DNA from: Cellulomonas humilata
GTDB lineage: Bacteria > Actinomycetota > Actinomycetes > Actinomycetales > Cellulomonadaceae
Assembly: GCF_013359775.1 (NCBI RefSeq)
Contig: NZ_JABMCI010000052.1
Coordinates: forward strand, 62,001 to 126,000
Reading direction: 5' to 3'
Length of the DNA: 64,000 bases
This document shows positions 7,632-16,262 of the stretch, piece by piece. A program made the translations under genes and the position numbers. Position 1 is the first letter of the stretch; each line of letters begins with the position of its first letter. The notes under the pieces were generated by a model, which made no database searches, was not told where the DNA came from, and saw nothing but the letters and a program-made list of their open reading frames with translations.

Positions 7632-8891
7632 ATGGACCTCGAACCGACGTCGCCACCTCCGACCACCACCTCGACGACGCTGCCGTGGCCCAGCCTCGTC
7701 GTCCTCGGCGGTGCGACGTTCGTCATGGTCACCGGCGAGATGCTCCCCACGGCCGTCCTGCCGCAGATGAGCGCCGACCTCGGCGTCACGCAGGCCCGCA
7801 CGGGCCTGCTCGTCTCGCTGTGGGCCCTGACCGTCGTCGTCGCGACGTTCCCCCTGGTCCGGCTCACCCGCCGGTGGGACAGACGCGCGGTCGTCGCTGG
7901 GGCGCTCGCGGTCTTCGCCGCCGCGTCCGCGCTCACCGCCGTCGCGCCCACCTACGAGGTGGCGGTCGCCAGCCGGCTGCTCGGTGCCGCCGTGTGCGGG
8001 CTGCTCTGGGCGACCGTCAACGCGCACGTCGCCGATCTCGTGCCCTCGCACTCCCTCGCCACAGGTGTCTCTGTGGTGCTCGGCGGGGCGACCCTCGGCA
8101 CCGTCATCGGGGTCCCGCTCGCGAGCTTCGTCGCCCAGGGTTGGGACTGGCGCGTGGCGTTCGGGACGCTCGCCGTGCTCGGCGGCGTGGCGGCGGCGCT
8201 GGTGCGGGCGGTCGTGGCGCGCAAAGTCGTGCCCGGGTCCGCCGACGAGCGCGTCGCGGCCCCTGGCGGGCAGTTGCGACCGGTGCTCGTGGTCGCCGGT
8301 CTGGTGGGTCTCGTGCTCGTCGGGCACTTCGCGGCGTTCACCTTCGTCACGCGGCTCGCGGCCGACGCCGCCGCTGGGCTGCCCGGTGGCGTGAGCGGGG
8401 CGCTCCTGGTGTTCGGGGCGTCGTCGGCCGTCGGACTCGCCCTCGTCGGCCGGGTGCGGGACGGCTGGACCGCGACGGCGCTCGTCGCGGCGACGATCCT
8501 CGTGGCGGTGTCGCTGCTCGCCCTGACCGTCGTCGACGGCCACCCGGTGACCGGCCTCGTGGTGCTCGTGGCGTGGGGTCTCACGTCGGGCACGCTCCCG
8601 CCGCTGGCCCAGACGCTCATCATGCGGGTCGCCGGACCGGAGCACCGGGGCACGGCCGGCGGCGTCATCCCGGTGGTCTTCAACCTCGGGATCGCCGTGG
8701 GGGCCGCGGTCGGCAGTCTCGTCGTCGAGCGGTCCACGCCGGCCGCACTGCCGGTGCCCGCCGCGCTGGTCGTGGCGGTCGCGGCGGTCGGGCTGGTCGT
8801 CTCGACGCGGTCGCGTGCCAGCGAGCCGGCGGACGTCCGGGCCTCGCGGGCGGTCGTCGAGTCCGCGACCCCCGCGTCGTGCCCGGCGTGA
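7632..8891 (+). CDS. MFS drug/sugar efflux transporter
   Basis: A 419-residue, 12-helix major facilitator. The ATG at 7632 is chosen because it gives a short cytoplasmic N-terminus before helix 1 (VVLGGATFVMVTGEMLPTAVLPQMSADLGV) and lies exactly where a leaderless transcript from the MerR-type promoter would begin; no Shine-Dalgarno is present. The loop 2-3 basic motif (RLTRRWDRRAV) is visible. It resembles proton-driven exporters of the AraJ/Cmx group, but the substrate is not predictable. It is divergent from the MerR regulator. Confidence 0.88.
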   Translation: MDLEPTSPPPTTTSTTLPWPSLVVLGGATFVMVTGEMLPTAVLPQMSADLGVTQARTGLLVSLWALTVVVATFPLVRLTRRWDRRAVVAGALAVFAAASALTAVAPTYEVAVASRLLGAAVCGLLWATVNAHVADLVPSHSLATGVSVVLGGATLGTVIGVPLASFVAQGWDWRVAFGTLAVLGGVAAALVRAVVARKVVPGSADERVAAPGGQLRPVLVVAGLVGLVLVGHFAAFTFVTRLAADAAAGLPGGVSGALLVFGASSAVGLALVGRVRDGWTATALVAATILVAVSLLALTVVDGHPVTGLVVLVAWGLTSGTLPPLAQTLIMRVAGPEHRGTAGGVIPVVFNLGIAVGAAVGSLVVERSTPAALPVPAALVVAVAAVGLVVSTRSRASEPADVRASRAVVESATPASCPA

Positions 8892-8958
8892 CGCCCGCCC
8901 CGCGCGGGGTGGTCGGCGGCGGACGACGCCGCGCAGCACGCTCGTAGCCCGGAGAGCG

Positions 8959-11325
8959 CTACTGCCGAGCCATCGCGATGCGCAGCCGTTCCTGGGGGTC
9001 GATGAAGTGGTCGTGGTCGTCGGTGCCGACATCCAGCTGGACCCAGCGGATCTTGCCCGTGAAGCGGCTGGTCCGGGCGTCGTAGCCCGAGCTCACGGAG
9101 GTGCCGGACTCGTACCCGATGTCGGTCGTCTCGTCGGCGGAGAAGACCATCGGCTGCGTCGCCCCCACCCGCCCCGAACCGACGGCCCTCCCGTCGTGGT
9201 AGAGCGTCACGTCGCCGCCCTTGGCCAGTCCGCCGCCGTCGTACGCGAACTCCATGCGCAGCTGGTGCGTGCCGGCGGGCACCGGTTCGTCAGCGGTGAC
9301 GGTGAACTCCTGGATCCCCAGGACGTTGTACGTGTAGGTCAGGCGACCCCGGTCGACCCACACGCTCCAGCCGCCGAACCGCCCACCCTGCGCGATGAGC
9401 ACCCCGTGCACGCCGGACTCGGGGAGGTCGACCTCGGCCGTGATCGAGTAGGAGCGGTTCTTCATGCTCACGACGCTGTTCTCCGAGAGCCGGCCCATGC
9501 CGGCGAAGAAGAGCTGGGACGTGCCGCGCAGGAGCGTCGGCCGCCCGGCCATCGACGGTTCCAGCCGCTCGGACGTGCGGTCGTCGATGGGCAGCACGTT
9601 GTACTTCGTCGCCTCGATCAGCCAGAGGCGCTGGAGCTTCGCGAGCAGATCGGGGCGGTCGGCGGCCAGGTCGTGGGCCTGGCTGAAGTCGACCGAGCCG
9701 TCGTAGAGCTCCCACACGTCGTCGTCGAACGCCGGAATCGTGCCGCCGACCATGATCCAGGGCGTGCGGTGCTTGGTGACCGCGCTCCACCCGCGGTGGT
9801 AGATCCCACGGTTGCCGAACATCTCGAAGTACTGCAGGTCGTGGCGCTCCGGGCTGTCGGGCTGGTCGAACGTGTACAGCATGCTCGTGCCCTCCATGGG
9901 CGACTGCTGCACGCCGTTGACCATCGCCGGCTCGGGCAGCCCGGCGGCCTCCAGGACCGTCGGGGCCACGTCGATGACGTGCGTGAACTGGGAGCGCAGC
10001 CCGCCCTTCTCGGCGATGCCGCCGGGCCAGTGCACGATCGTCCCGTTGCGGGTGCCGCCCCAGTGCGACGCGATCTGCTTGGTCCACTGCAGGGGCGAGC
10101 TCATCGCCCAGGCCCACCCCACCGCGTAGTGGTTGTACGAGGACGGCGACCCCAGCTCGTCGAGCTTTCCGGCCAGGAACTCGGGCGTCTCCAGGGCAGC
10201 CATGCCGTTGAAGTTCGCCATCTCGTTGAACGCGCCGTTGAGCGTCCCCTCCGCCGATGCGCCGTTGTCGCCGACGATGTAGTAGACGAGCGTGTCGTCG
10301 AGGATCCCGAGGTCGTCCAGGGTGTCGACGATCCGGCCGACGTGGTGGTCGACGTGCTCGAGGAACCCGGCGTAGACCTCCATCTGGCGGGCCAGCACGG
10401 GCTTGAGCTCGTCGGGCATGTCGTCCCAGGACGGGATCTCGTCGTGCCGGGCTGTGAGCTCCGCGTCCGGCGGGATCACCCCGAGCTCCTTCTGCCGGGC
10501 GAACGTCCGCTCACGCTGCGCGTCCCACCCGTCGTCGAAGGCACCCGCGTACTTGTCCGCCCACTCCTTGGGCACGTGGTGCGGGGCGTGCGTGGCACCC
10601 GGTGCGAAGTAGACGAAGAACGGCTTGTCGGGCATGAGGGCCTTCTGCTGCCGGATCCAGCCCACCGCCCGGTCGGCCAGGTCCTCGGTGAGGTGGTAGC
10701 CCTCCTCGGCCGTCGCGGGCGGATCGACCGGCGTCGTGCCCTCGTACAGCGCCGGGTCCCACTGGTTGTTCTCGCCACCGATGAAGCCGTAGAAGGTCTC
10801 GAACCCCCCGCCGCCCGAGGGCCAGGCGTCGAACGGCCCCATGGGCGACGACTGCCAGACGGGCACCTCGTGGCACTTGCCGAACTGCGCGGTCGAGTAC
10901 CCGTTGAGCTTGAGGGTCATCGCGAGCGGCGCCTTCGTGTTCGGGCGCACGGAGCTGTTCCCGGGCGCCGAGGTCGCCGTCTCGGTGATGCTGCCCATGC
11001 CCACCGAGTGGTGGTTGCGGCCGGTGAGCAGCGCCTGCCGCGTCGGAGCACACAGGGCCGTCGTGTGGAAGCGGTTGAAGCGCAGGCCACCGCTCGCCAG
11101 GCGTTCCGCCGTCGGCGTGCTGCACGGGCCGCCGAACGCGCTCGACGCGCCGAAGCCCACGTCGTCGAGCAGGACGACGACGACGTTCGGAGCGCCCGGC
11201 GGAGGGAGGAGGGGCTCGATCGGCGGGAACGCCGTGTCCGGGTCCTTCGCGTCGTACGTCGTCAGCGTCGGCGCCGGTCGGTCCGGGATCGGCAGCATGG
11301 TGCGTGCGTGGCTGTCGGGGCGCAT
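8959..11325 (-). CDS. Arylsulfatase (type I, formylglycine-dependent)
   Basis: A 788-residue sulfatase that hydrolyses sulfate esters. GGAGG lies 6 bases before the ATG. Metal-binding Asp-Asp is in VVVLLDDVGFG (about residues 50-60). The maturation motif CAPTRQALLTGR (Cys-x-Pro-x-Arg) gives the formylglycine nucleophile. Further metal/substrate residues are in YIVGDNGASAEGT, GATHAPHH and the HWGGTRNG region. Residues after about 600 form a beta-rich LamG-like extension (GGWSVWVDRG, TLYHDGRAVG). No signal peptide is seen, so it is probably cytoplasmic. It lies 45 bases downstream of its activating enzyme. Confidence 0.93.
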   Translation of the reverse strand: MRPDSHARTMLPIPDRPAPTLTTYDAKDPDTAFPPIEPLLPPPGAPNVVVVLLDDVGFGASSAFGGPCSTPTAERLASGGLRFNRFHTTALCAPTRQALLTGRNHHSVGMGSITETATSAPGNSSVRPNTKAPLAMTLKLNGYSTAQFGKCHEVPVWQSSPMGPFDAWPSGGGGFETFYGFIGGENNQWDPALYEGTTPVDPPATAEEGYHLTEDLADRAVGWIRQQKALMPDKPFFVYFAPGATHAPHHVPKEWADKYAGAFDDGWDAQRERTFARQKELGVIPPDAELTARHDEIPSWDDMPDELKPVLARQMEVYAGFLEHVDHHVGRIVDTLDDLGILDDTLVYYIVGDNGASAEGTLNGAFNEMANFNGMAALETPEFLAGKLDELGSPSSYNHYAVGWAWAMSSPLQWTKQIASHWGGTRNGTIVHWPGGIAEKGGLRSQFTHVIDVAPTVLEAAGLPEPAMVNGVQQSPMEGTSMLYTFDQPDSPERHDLQYFEMFGNRGIYHRGWSAVTKHRTPWIMVGGTIPAFDDDVWELYDGSVDFSQAHDLAADRPDLLAKLQRLWLIEATKYNVLPIDDRTSERLEPSMAGRPTLLRGTSQLFFAGMGRLSENSVVSMKNRSYSITAEVDLPESGVHGVLIAQGGRFGGWSVWVDRGRLTYTYNVLGIQEFTVTADEPVPAGTHQLRMEFAYDGGGLAKGGDVTLYHDGRAVGSGRVGATQPMVFSADETTDIGYESGTSVSSGYDARTSRFTGKIRWVQLDVGTDDHDHFIDPQERLRIAMARQ

Positions 11326-11370
11326 CGGGTCCTCCGTCCGGATCCGGGCAGACTGCCCGTCCCCTCGACG

Positions 11371-12375
11371 CTAGGGACGGGCCGGAGGTGCGACATCACC
11401 AACATCGCATGAAGCCGCGGCGGCGGCGCACCGGAACCCGATGTTGCCGGCCGAGGAGTCGGGCGTGCTCGAGCTGCGCGAGTCCACCCGGTAGCGGAAG
11501 CAGTACGACTCGTGGCAGAGGTACGACCCGCCTCGCATGACCCGCGCCGAGCCCTGGGCCGGACCCGTCGGGTCGACGTCGGCCGACGACGCGTAGGCGT
11601 CCGGGGCGAACCAGTCCTGGCACCACTCCCACACGTTGCCCGTGGTGTTGTGCAGGCCGAGGTCGTTGGGCGCGAACGCGTCCGCCGGTGCCGTGCCCAG
11701 GTAGCCGTCCTCGAGGGTGTTCCGCGTCGGGAACTCCCCCTGCCACACGTTCATCCGGTGCTCGCCACCGGGCTCCCGCTCGTGGCCCCACGGGTAGTGC
11801 GCACCGGCACGACCGCCCCGCGCCGCGCGCTCCCACTCGCCCTCGGTCGGCAGCCGGAGCCCTGCCCACGAGGCGAAGGCAGAGGCGTCCGACCAGCTCA
11901 CGTGGACGACGGGATGGTCGGCCCGGTCGACGACGTCGGAGTGCGGCCCCTCGGGACGCCGCCAGTGCGCACCCTCGACCTGACGCCACCACGGCGTCCC
12001 GACCGCAGCACGGGTCGGCGGGAAGTCGTCGGGCAGCAGGCCTGCGAAGACGAACGACCACCCGAAGACCTCGGCCTCGGTGCGGTACCCCGTCGCCTCG
12101 ACGAAGCCGGCGAACTGGGCGTTCGTCACCGCCGTCCGCATCATCCGGAACGGTCGGAGCGTGACGACGTGCGCCGGACCCTCGCCGTCGGACGGATAGC
12201 CGTCAGGCCCGTCGTGACCCATGACGAACTCGCCGCCGGGGACGTCGACCAGGTCGGCGACGACGGAAGCGCGGAGGGACGCCGCCGCGTCCCGCGCGAG
12301 CGTGGGAGCTCCGAGCGTCAGGGGTGCCGGGTCGTGGGCGGCCCCGGGAGCGCAGCACGCGTGATCGGTGGTCAC
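11371..12375 (-). CDS. Formylglycine-generating enzyme (sulfatase modifying factor)
   Basis: A 334-residue FGE that oxidises the Cys of the sulfatase CxPxR motif to formylglycine with O2 and copper. The GTG start has GAGGAGGA 7-8 bases upstream. The SUMF1 fold is clear: GGEFVMG near residue 48, then LPTEGEWERAARGG, NVWEWCQDWF, and RGGSYLCHESYCFRYR with the two active-site cysteines, then SSAGNIGFRC. The motif order matches the Streptomyces coelicolor enzyme. It is the first gene of a two-gene operon with the sulfatase. The N-terminal CC pair at residues 7-8 is not part of the known active site. Confidence 0.95.
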   Translation of the reverse strand: MTTDHACCAPGAAHDPAPLTLGAPTLARDAAASLRASVVADLVDVPGGEFVMGHDGPDGYPSDGEGPAHVVTLRPFRMMRTAVTNAQFAGFVEATGYRTEAEVFGWSFVFAGLLPDDFPPTRAAVGTPWWRQVEGAHWRRPEGPHSDVVDRADHPVVHVSWSDASAFASWAGLRLPTEGEWERAARGGRAGAHYPWGHEREPGGEHRMNVWQGEFPTRNTLEDGYLGTAPADAFAPNDLGLHNTTGNVWEWCQDWFAPDAYASSADVDPTGPAQGSARVMRGGSYLCHESYCFRYRVDSRSSSTPDSSAGNIGFRCAAAAASCDVGDVAPPARP

Positions 12376-12424
12376 GCCGCCATCCTCCTCGTCGCTCGAG
12401 GCCTCGAGGGCCCGGCCCGGCCGG

Positions 12425-13111
12425 TCACGGCTCGAAGATGTACCCCATGCCCGGCTGCGTGATGATGTGCCGCGGGTGGGCCGGGTCCTCCTCGAGCTTG
12501 CGGCGGAGCAGGGCCGAGTACACGCGCAGGTAGTGGGTCTCGTCGGAGTACCCCGGGCCCCAGACCTCCTGGAGCAGCTGGACCCGGCCGACGAGCCGGC
12601 CGCGGTTGCGGACCAGGACCTCGAGCATCGACCACTCCGTCGGGCTCAGCCGCACCTCGACCCCGTCCCGGAGGACGCGCCGGCGGGCCAGGTCGACGGT
12701 CAGCGCTCCCGCGGTGACGACCGCGTCCTCGGTGTCGGACGGGATCGACGACCGCCGGACCGCGGCACGCAGCCGGGCGAGAAGCTCGTTCATGGCGAAG
12801 GGCTTGGTCACGTAGTCGTCGGCCCCCGCGTCGAGGGCGTCGACCTTGTCCTCCCCGTGCTGCCGGGCGGACAGGACCACGATCGGCACATGGCTCCACC
12901 CGCGGATCGCGGTGATGACGTCGAGCCCGCTCATGTCCGGCAGGCCGAGGTCGAGCAGGACGACGTCGGGGGTGTGCGACGCCGCCGCCGAGATCGCCGA
13001 CGCCCCGTCCGCCGCTGTCGTCACGTCCCAGCCGGTGGCGCGCAGCGTGATCGACAGAGCGTGTGCGAGGCCGGGCTCGTCGTCGACCACGAGGATCTTG
13101 TTGCCGGCCAT
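12425..13111 (-). CDS. kdpE: KdpE response regulator
   Basis: A 228-residue OmpR-type regulator. The receiver domain (1-120) has the phosphoacceptor Asp in VVLLDLGLPDMSG and the conserved Lys in YVTKPFAMNELLARL. The winged-helix DNA-binding domain occupies about 130-226 (LSPTEWSMLEVLVRNRGRLVGR and YLRVYSALLRRKLE). It shares one base with the end of kdpD, so it is translationally coupled and activates the upstream kdpFABC genes under potassium limitation. It is the last gene of the kdp operon. Confidence 0.95.
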   Translation of the reverse strand: MAGNKILVVDDEPGLAHALSITLRATGWDVTTAADGASAISAAASHTPDVVLLDLGLPDMSGLDVITAIRGWSHVPIVVLSARQHGEDKVDALDAGADDYVTKPFAMNELLARLRAAVRRSSIPSDTEDAVVTAGALTVDLARRRVLRDGVEVRLSPTEWSMLEVLVRNRGRLVGRVQLLQEVWGPGYSDETHYLRVYSALLRRKLEEDPAHPRHIITQPGMGYIFEP

Positions 13112-15624
13112 CAGGCTGCCGTCTCCGCGAGCGGGACGGTCACCAGCATCGTGAGACCGCCGCCGGGGGTGTCCTCGACGCTGAGCTCGGCGCCGACGGC
13201 GGTCGCGAGCCCGTCCGCGACCGCCAGCCCGAGGCCGAGACCCGTGCCGCTGGTGTCGCCCAGCCGCTGGAACGCGGCGAACATGTGCTCCTTGACGTGG
13301 TCCGGGACGCCGGGTCCGTCGTCGACCACCCGGACGACGACGTCGTTGCCGACGACCGCCGATGCGACCAGGACGGGGCTCCCGGGCCTCGCGTGCCGCA
13401 CGGCGTTGGACACCAGGTTGGCGATGACGCGCTCGAGGAGGCCCGGGTCGGTGTGCACGAGAGGCAGGTCGTCCGGCACCTCCAGCACCACCGCGCCCGG
13501 TGGGTAGCCCTCGATCGCGAAGGGCACGATCTCGTCGAGACTCGTCGCCCGCAGCACGGGTCGGACGCTACCGGTCTGCAGCCGGGACAGGTCGAGCAGG
13601 TTGTCGATGAGCCGCTCCAGGCGCGCGGTGGACTCCTCCAGCGTCCCGACGAGGGCCGCCCGGTCGGCGTCGTCGAGGTCGAGGTCCGTGGACGTCAGCC
13701 CGTCGACCGAGGCCCGGATGGTCGCCAGCGGGGTGCGGAGATCGTGCGAGACGGCGGCCAGCAGAGCGGTGCGGGTGGCGTCAGCCTCGCCGAGGACCCG
13801 CGCCTGCTCGGCCTGGGCACGCAGCCGCTCCTGCTCCAGCACGATCCCGACCTGCGACGCGAACGCCTCCAGCACGCGGCGGTCGCTCGCGGGGAGCACC
13901 CGACCCGTGAGCGCGAGCACCCGCTCGTCGTCGACCACGAGCACGACCTGGGCGGCTTCTGGGCTCAGCGCGGGGTCGGTGCCGTCCGTCGCCAGGACGT
14001 CCCACCCGCTCCCGCGCCTCGCCAGCAGCGAGACCGCCTCGAGCGTGAACGTCTCCCGCAGCCGGGCGACCAGCGCGGCGGCGGTGTCCTCGCCCGACAG
14101 GACCGACCGGGAGATGGCGGCCAGAGCCGAGGCCTCGGCTCGCGCCCGGAACGCCTCGGTCGTCCGCCGGGCGGCCAGGTCCACCACGGAGGCGACCCCC
14201 GCCGCCACCAGCAGGAACACCCCGAGCGCGAGCGCGTTCTCGGGTTCGGCGACGGTGAGCTGTCCGGTGGGGAGCGTGAAGAACCAGTTGAGCAGCAGGA
14301 AGCCGACGAGCGCGCTGACGATGGCGGGCCAGAGACCGCCGACGAGCGCGACCAGGACGGTGAGCGCGAGGAAGAGCATGAGGTCGGTGGGCAGGCTGAC
14401 GAGGTCGCCCATCACCGAGAGCAGAAGGGTGAGCAGGATGGGCCCGAGCAGGGCGACCACCCAGCCGGCGGTCCGCCGAGGTCCGGACAACGCGGAGCCG
14501 CGGCCGGTCCGACGACGTCCGGCCCGGGCGCGCTCGTGGGTCACCAGGTGGACGTCGATCATGCCGGCGAGGCGGGCGATCTCGGTCCCGTTGCTCTCGC
14601 GGACCGCCTCCTGCCAGCGACTGCGGCGGGACACCCCGACGACGATCATCGTGGCGTTCACCCCGCGCGCGAAGTCCACGACGGCGCTCGGGACGTTTTC
14701 TCCCACGACCGTGTGGAACGTGCCCCCGAGCGACTCGACCAGCGCGCGCTGTTCCGCGATCCGCGCGGGCGGGGCACTCGGCAGCCCGTCCGTGGCAAGC
14801 ACGTGCACGGCCTGGAGCTCCGACCCCGCGGCACGCTGGGCGATCCGCGCTCCACGCCGGAGCAGCGTGTCCCCCTCCGGCCCGCCGGTGACCGCGACGA
14901 CCACGCGCTCGCGCGCGGGCCACGGCGACTCGATCCGGTGGTCGCGCCGGTAGGTGGTGAGCGCGTCGTCGACCCGGTCCGCCAGCCACAACAAGGCGAG
15001 CTCGCGCAGGGCGGTCAGGTTCCCGACCCGGAAGTACTGCGCCAGGGAGGCGTCGATCTGCTCGGACCGGTACACGTTGCCGTGCGCGAGCCGACGTCGG
15101 AGGGCCTCCGGCGCGAGGTCGACGAGCTGGATCTGGTCCGCGTCGCGCACCACGTGGTCCGGCACCGTCTCGCGCTGCTTGACGCCCGTGATCGCCTCGA
15201 CGTCGTCGTTCAGCGACTCCAGGTGCTGCACGTTCACGGTCGTCACCACGTCGATGCCCGCCGCGAGGAGGTCGTGCACGTCCTGCCAGCGCTTGGCGTG
15301 CACGCTGCCGGGCACGTTGGTGTGCGCGAGCTCGTCGATCATCGCCACCTGCGGTGCCCGGGCGAGCACGGCGGGCACGTCCAGCTCCGTGAACTCGCTG
15401 CCGCGGTGCTCGATCGCCCGTCGCGGCAGGACCTCGAGCCCCTCGAGCAGCGCCGCCGTCGCGAGCCGGCCGTGGTCCTCGACGAGACCCACCACCACGT
15501 CCGTCCCACGGGACAGGCGGCGGTGGGCCTCGTCGAGCATCGCGTACGTCTTCCCGACGCCGGGGGCGGCGCCGAGGTAGACGGTGAGCCGACCGCGCCT
15601 GGGGAGCTCGTCGGCTGGGTTCAT
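13111..15624 (-). CDS. kdpD: KdpD potassium-limitation sensor kinase
   Basis: An 837-residue sensor kinase. The KdpD domain (about 10-215) has Walker A GAAPGVGKTYAML. A UspA-like domain follows (about 245-360), then four transmembrane helices (about 385-490), a GAF-like segment, HisKA with the phosphorylated His in AVSHDLRTPLATI, and HATPase_c (NAVRH, DDGPGVP, GTGLGLGLAVADGL). All motifs for an active kinase are present. Its start overlaps the kdpC stop by 4 bases (ATGA) and its end shares one base with kdpE. Confidence 0.96.
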   Translation of the reverse strand: MNPADELPRRGRLTVYLGAAPGVGKTYAMLDEAHRRLSRGTDVVVGLVEDHGRLATAALLEGLEVLPRRAIEHRGSEFTELDVPAVLARAPQVAMIDELAHTNVPGSVHAKRWQDVHDLLAAGIDVVTTVNVQHLESLNDDVEAITGVKQRETVPDHVVRDADQIQLVDLAPEALRRRLAHGNVYRSEQIDASLAQYFRVGNLTALRELALLWLADRVDDALTTYRRDHRIESPWPARERVVVAVTGGPEGDTLLRRGARIAQRAAGSELQAVHVLATDGLPSAPPARIAEQRALVESLGGTFHTVVGENVPSAVVDFARGVNATMIVVGVSRRSRWQEAVRESNGTEIARLAGMIDVHLVTHERARAGRRRTGRGSALSGPRRTAGWVVALLGPILLTLLLSVMGDLVSLPTDLMLFLALTVLVALVGGLWPAIVSALVGFLLLNWFFTLPTGQLTVAEPENALALGVFLLVAAGVASVVDLAARRTTEAFRARAEASALAAISRSVLSGEDTAAALVARLRETFTLEAVSLLARRGSGWDVLATDGTDPALSPEAAQVVLVVDDERVLALTGRVLPASDRRVLEAFASQVGIVLEQERLRAQAEQARVLGEADATRTALLAAVSHDLRTPLATIRASVDGLTSTDLDLDDADRAALVGTLEESTARLERLIDNLLDLSRLQTGSVRPVLRATSLDEIVPFAIEGYPPGAVVLEVPDDLPLVHTDPGLLERVIANLVSNAVRHARPGSPVLVASAVVGNDVVVRVVDDGPGVPDHVKEHMFAAFQRLGDTSGTGLGLGLAVADGLATAVGAELSVEDTPGGGLTMLVTVPLAETAA

Positions 15625-16262
15625 GAGTCCATTGTCTGCAGTGCGAGGTTCAGGCGGAGCACGTTCACCCGCGGCTCACCGAGGACGCCGAGGTCGCGAC
15701 CGACAGTGACATCGTCGACGAGCGCCTGGACCTCGTCCTGCGACAGACCTCGCTCCCGTGCGACGCGGGCGACCTGGAGCCGCGCGTACTCCGGCGAGAT
15801 GTCGGGGTCCAGGCCGGACGCCGACGCGGTCAGTGCGTCCACCGGCACGACGGCGGGTTCGACGCCCTCCGCGTCGGCCACGGCGGTACGTCGTTCCTCG
15901 ACGGCAGCGAGGAGGTCGGCGTTGACGGGGCCCAGGTTGGACCCGGCGGACGCGAGGGTGTCGTACCCGTCGCCGGCAGCCGACGGGCGGGGGTGGAACC
16001 ACTCCGGGCCGTCGACCGCCTGGCCGATCAGCAGCGAGCCCACGGCGTCGTCACGCGTCGTCACGCGCTCCCCCGTCGACGCGACGAGCGACCCGTTCGC
16101 CTGCCACGGGAACGCGACCTGCGCGATGCCCGTGACCGCGAGGGGGTAGACGAACCCGAGCAGGACCGTGAGCACGAGCAGCACGCGCAGCCCAGCCCAG
16201 GTCTGGCGCGCGAAGGCGACGGTGTCGGATCCGGACGGGTAGTGCTGGCGTGCGGTCGTCAT
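15621..16262 (-). CDS. kdpC: KdpC subunit of the potassium-transporting ATPase
   Basis: A 213-residue KdpC with one N-terminal transmembrane helix (about 27-47) and a periplasm-side domain. The conserved Pro/Tyr region is seen as WFHPRPSAAGDGYDTLASAGSNLGPVN, followed by the DISPEYARLQVARVARERGL segment. KdpC is thought to assist K+ delivery and ATP affinity of KdpB. The start and the kdpB stop overlap as TGATG. Confidence 0.95.
   Translation of the reverse strand: MTTARQHYPSGSDTVAFARQTWAGLRVLLVLTVLLGFVYPLAVTGIAQVAFPWQANGSLVASTGERVTTRDDAVGSLLIGQAVDGPEWFHPRPSAAGDGYDTLASAGSNLGPVNADLLAAVEERRTAVADAEGVEPAVVPVDALTASASGLDPDISPEYARLQVARVARERGLSQDEVQALVDDVTVGRDLGVLGEPRVNVLRLNLALQTMDS

Noticed and set aside
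8815..11412. Long open frame on the plus strand opposite the sulfatase
   Set aside because: It is the antisense shadow of a clear sulfatase; its translation is Arg/Val/His-rich without domains, as expected from high-GC third positions.
13063..16149. 1028-codon plus-strand frame opposite kdpD/kdpC
   Set aside because: Shadow of the kdp genes, low-complexity translation and no ribosome-binding site.
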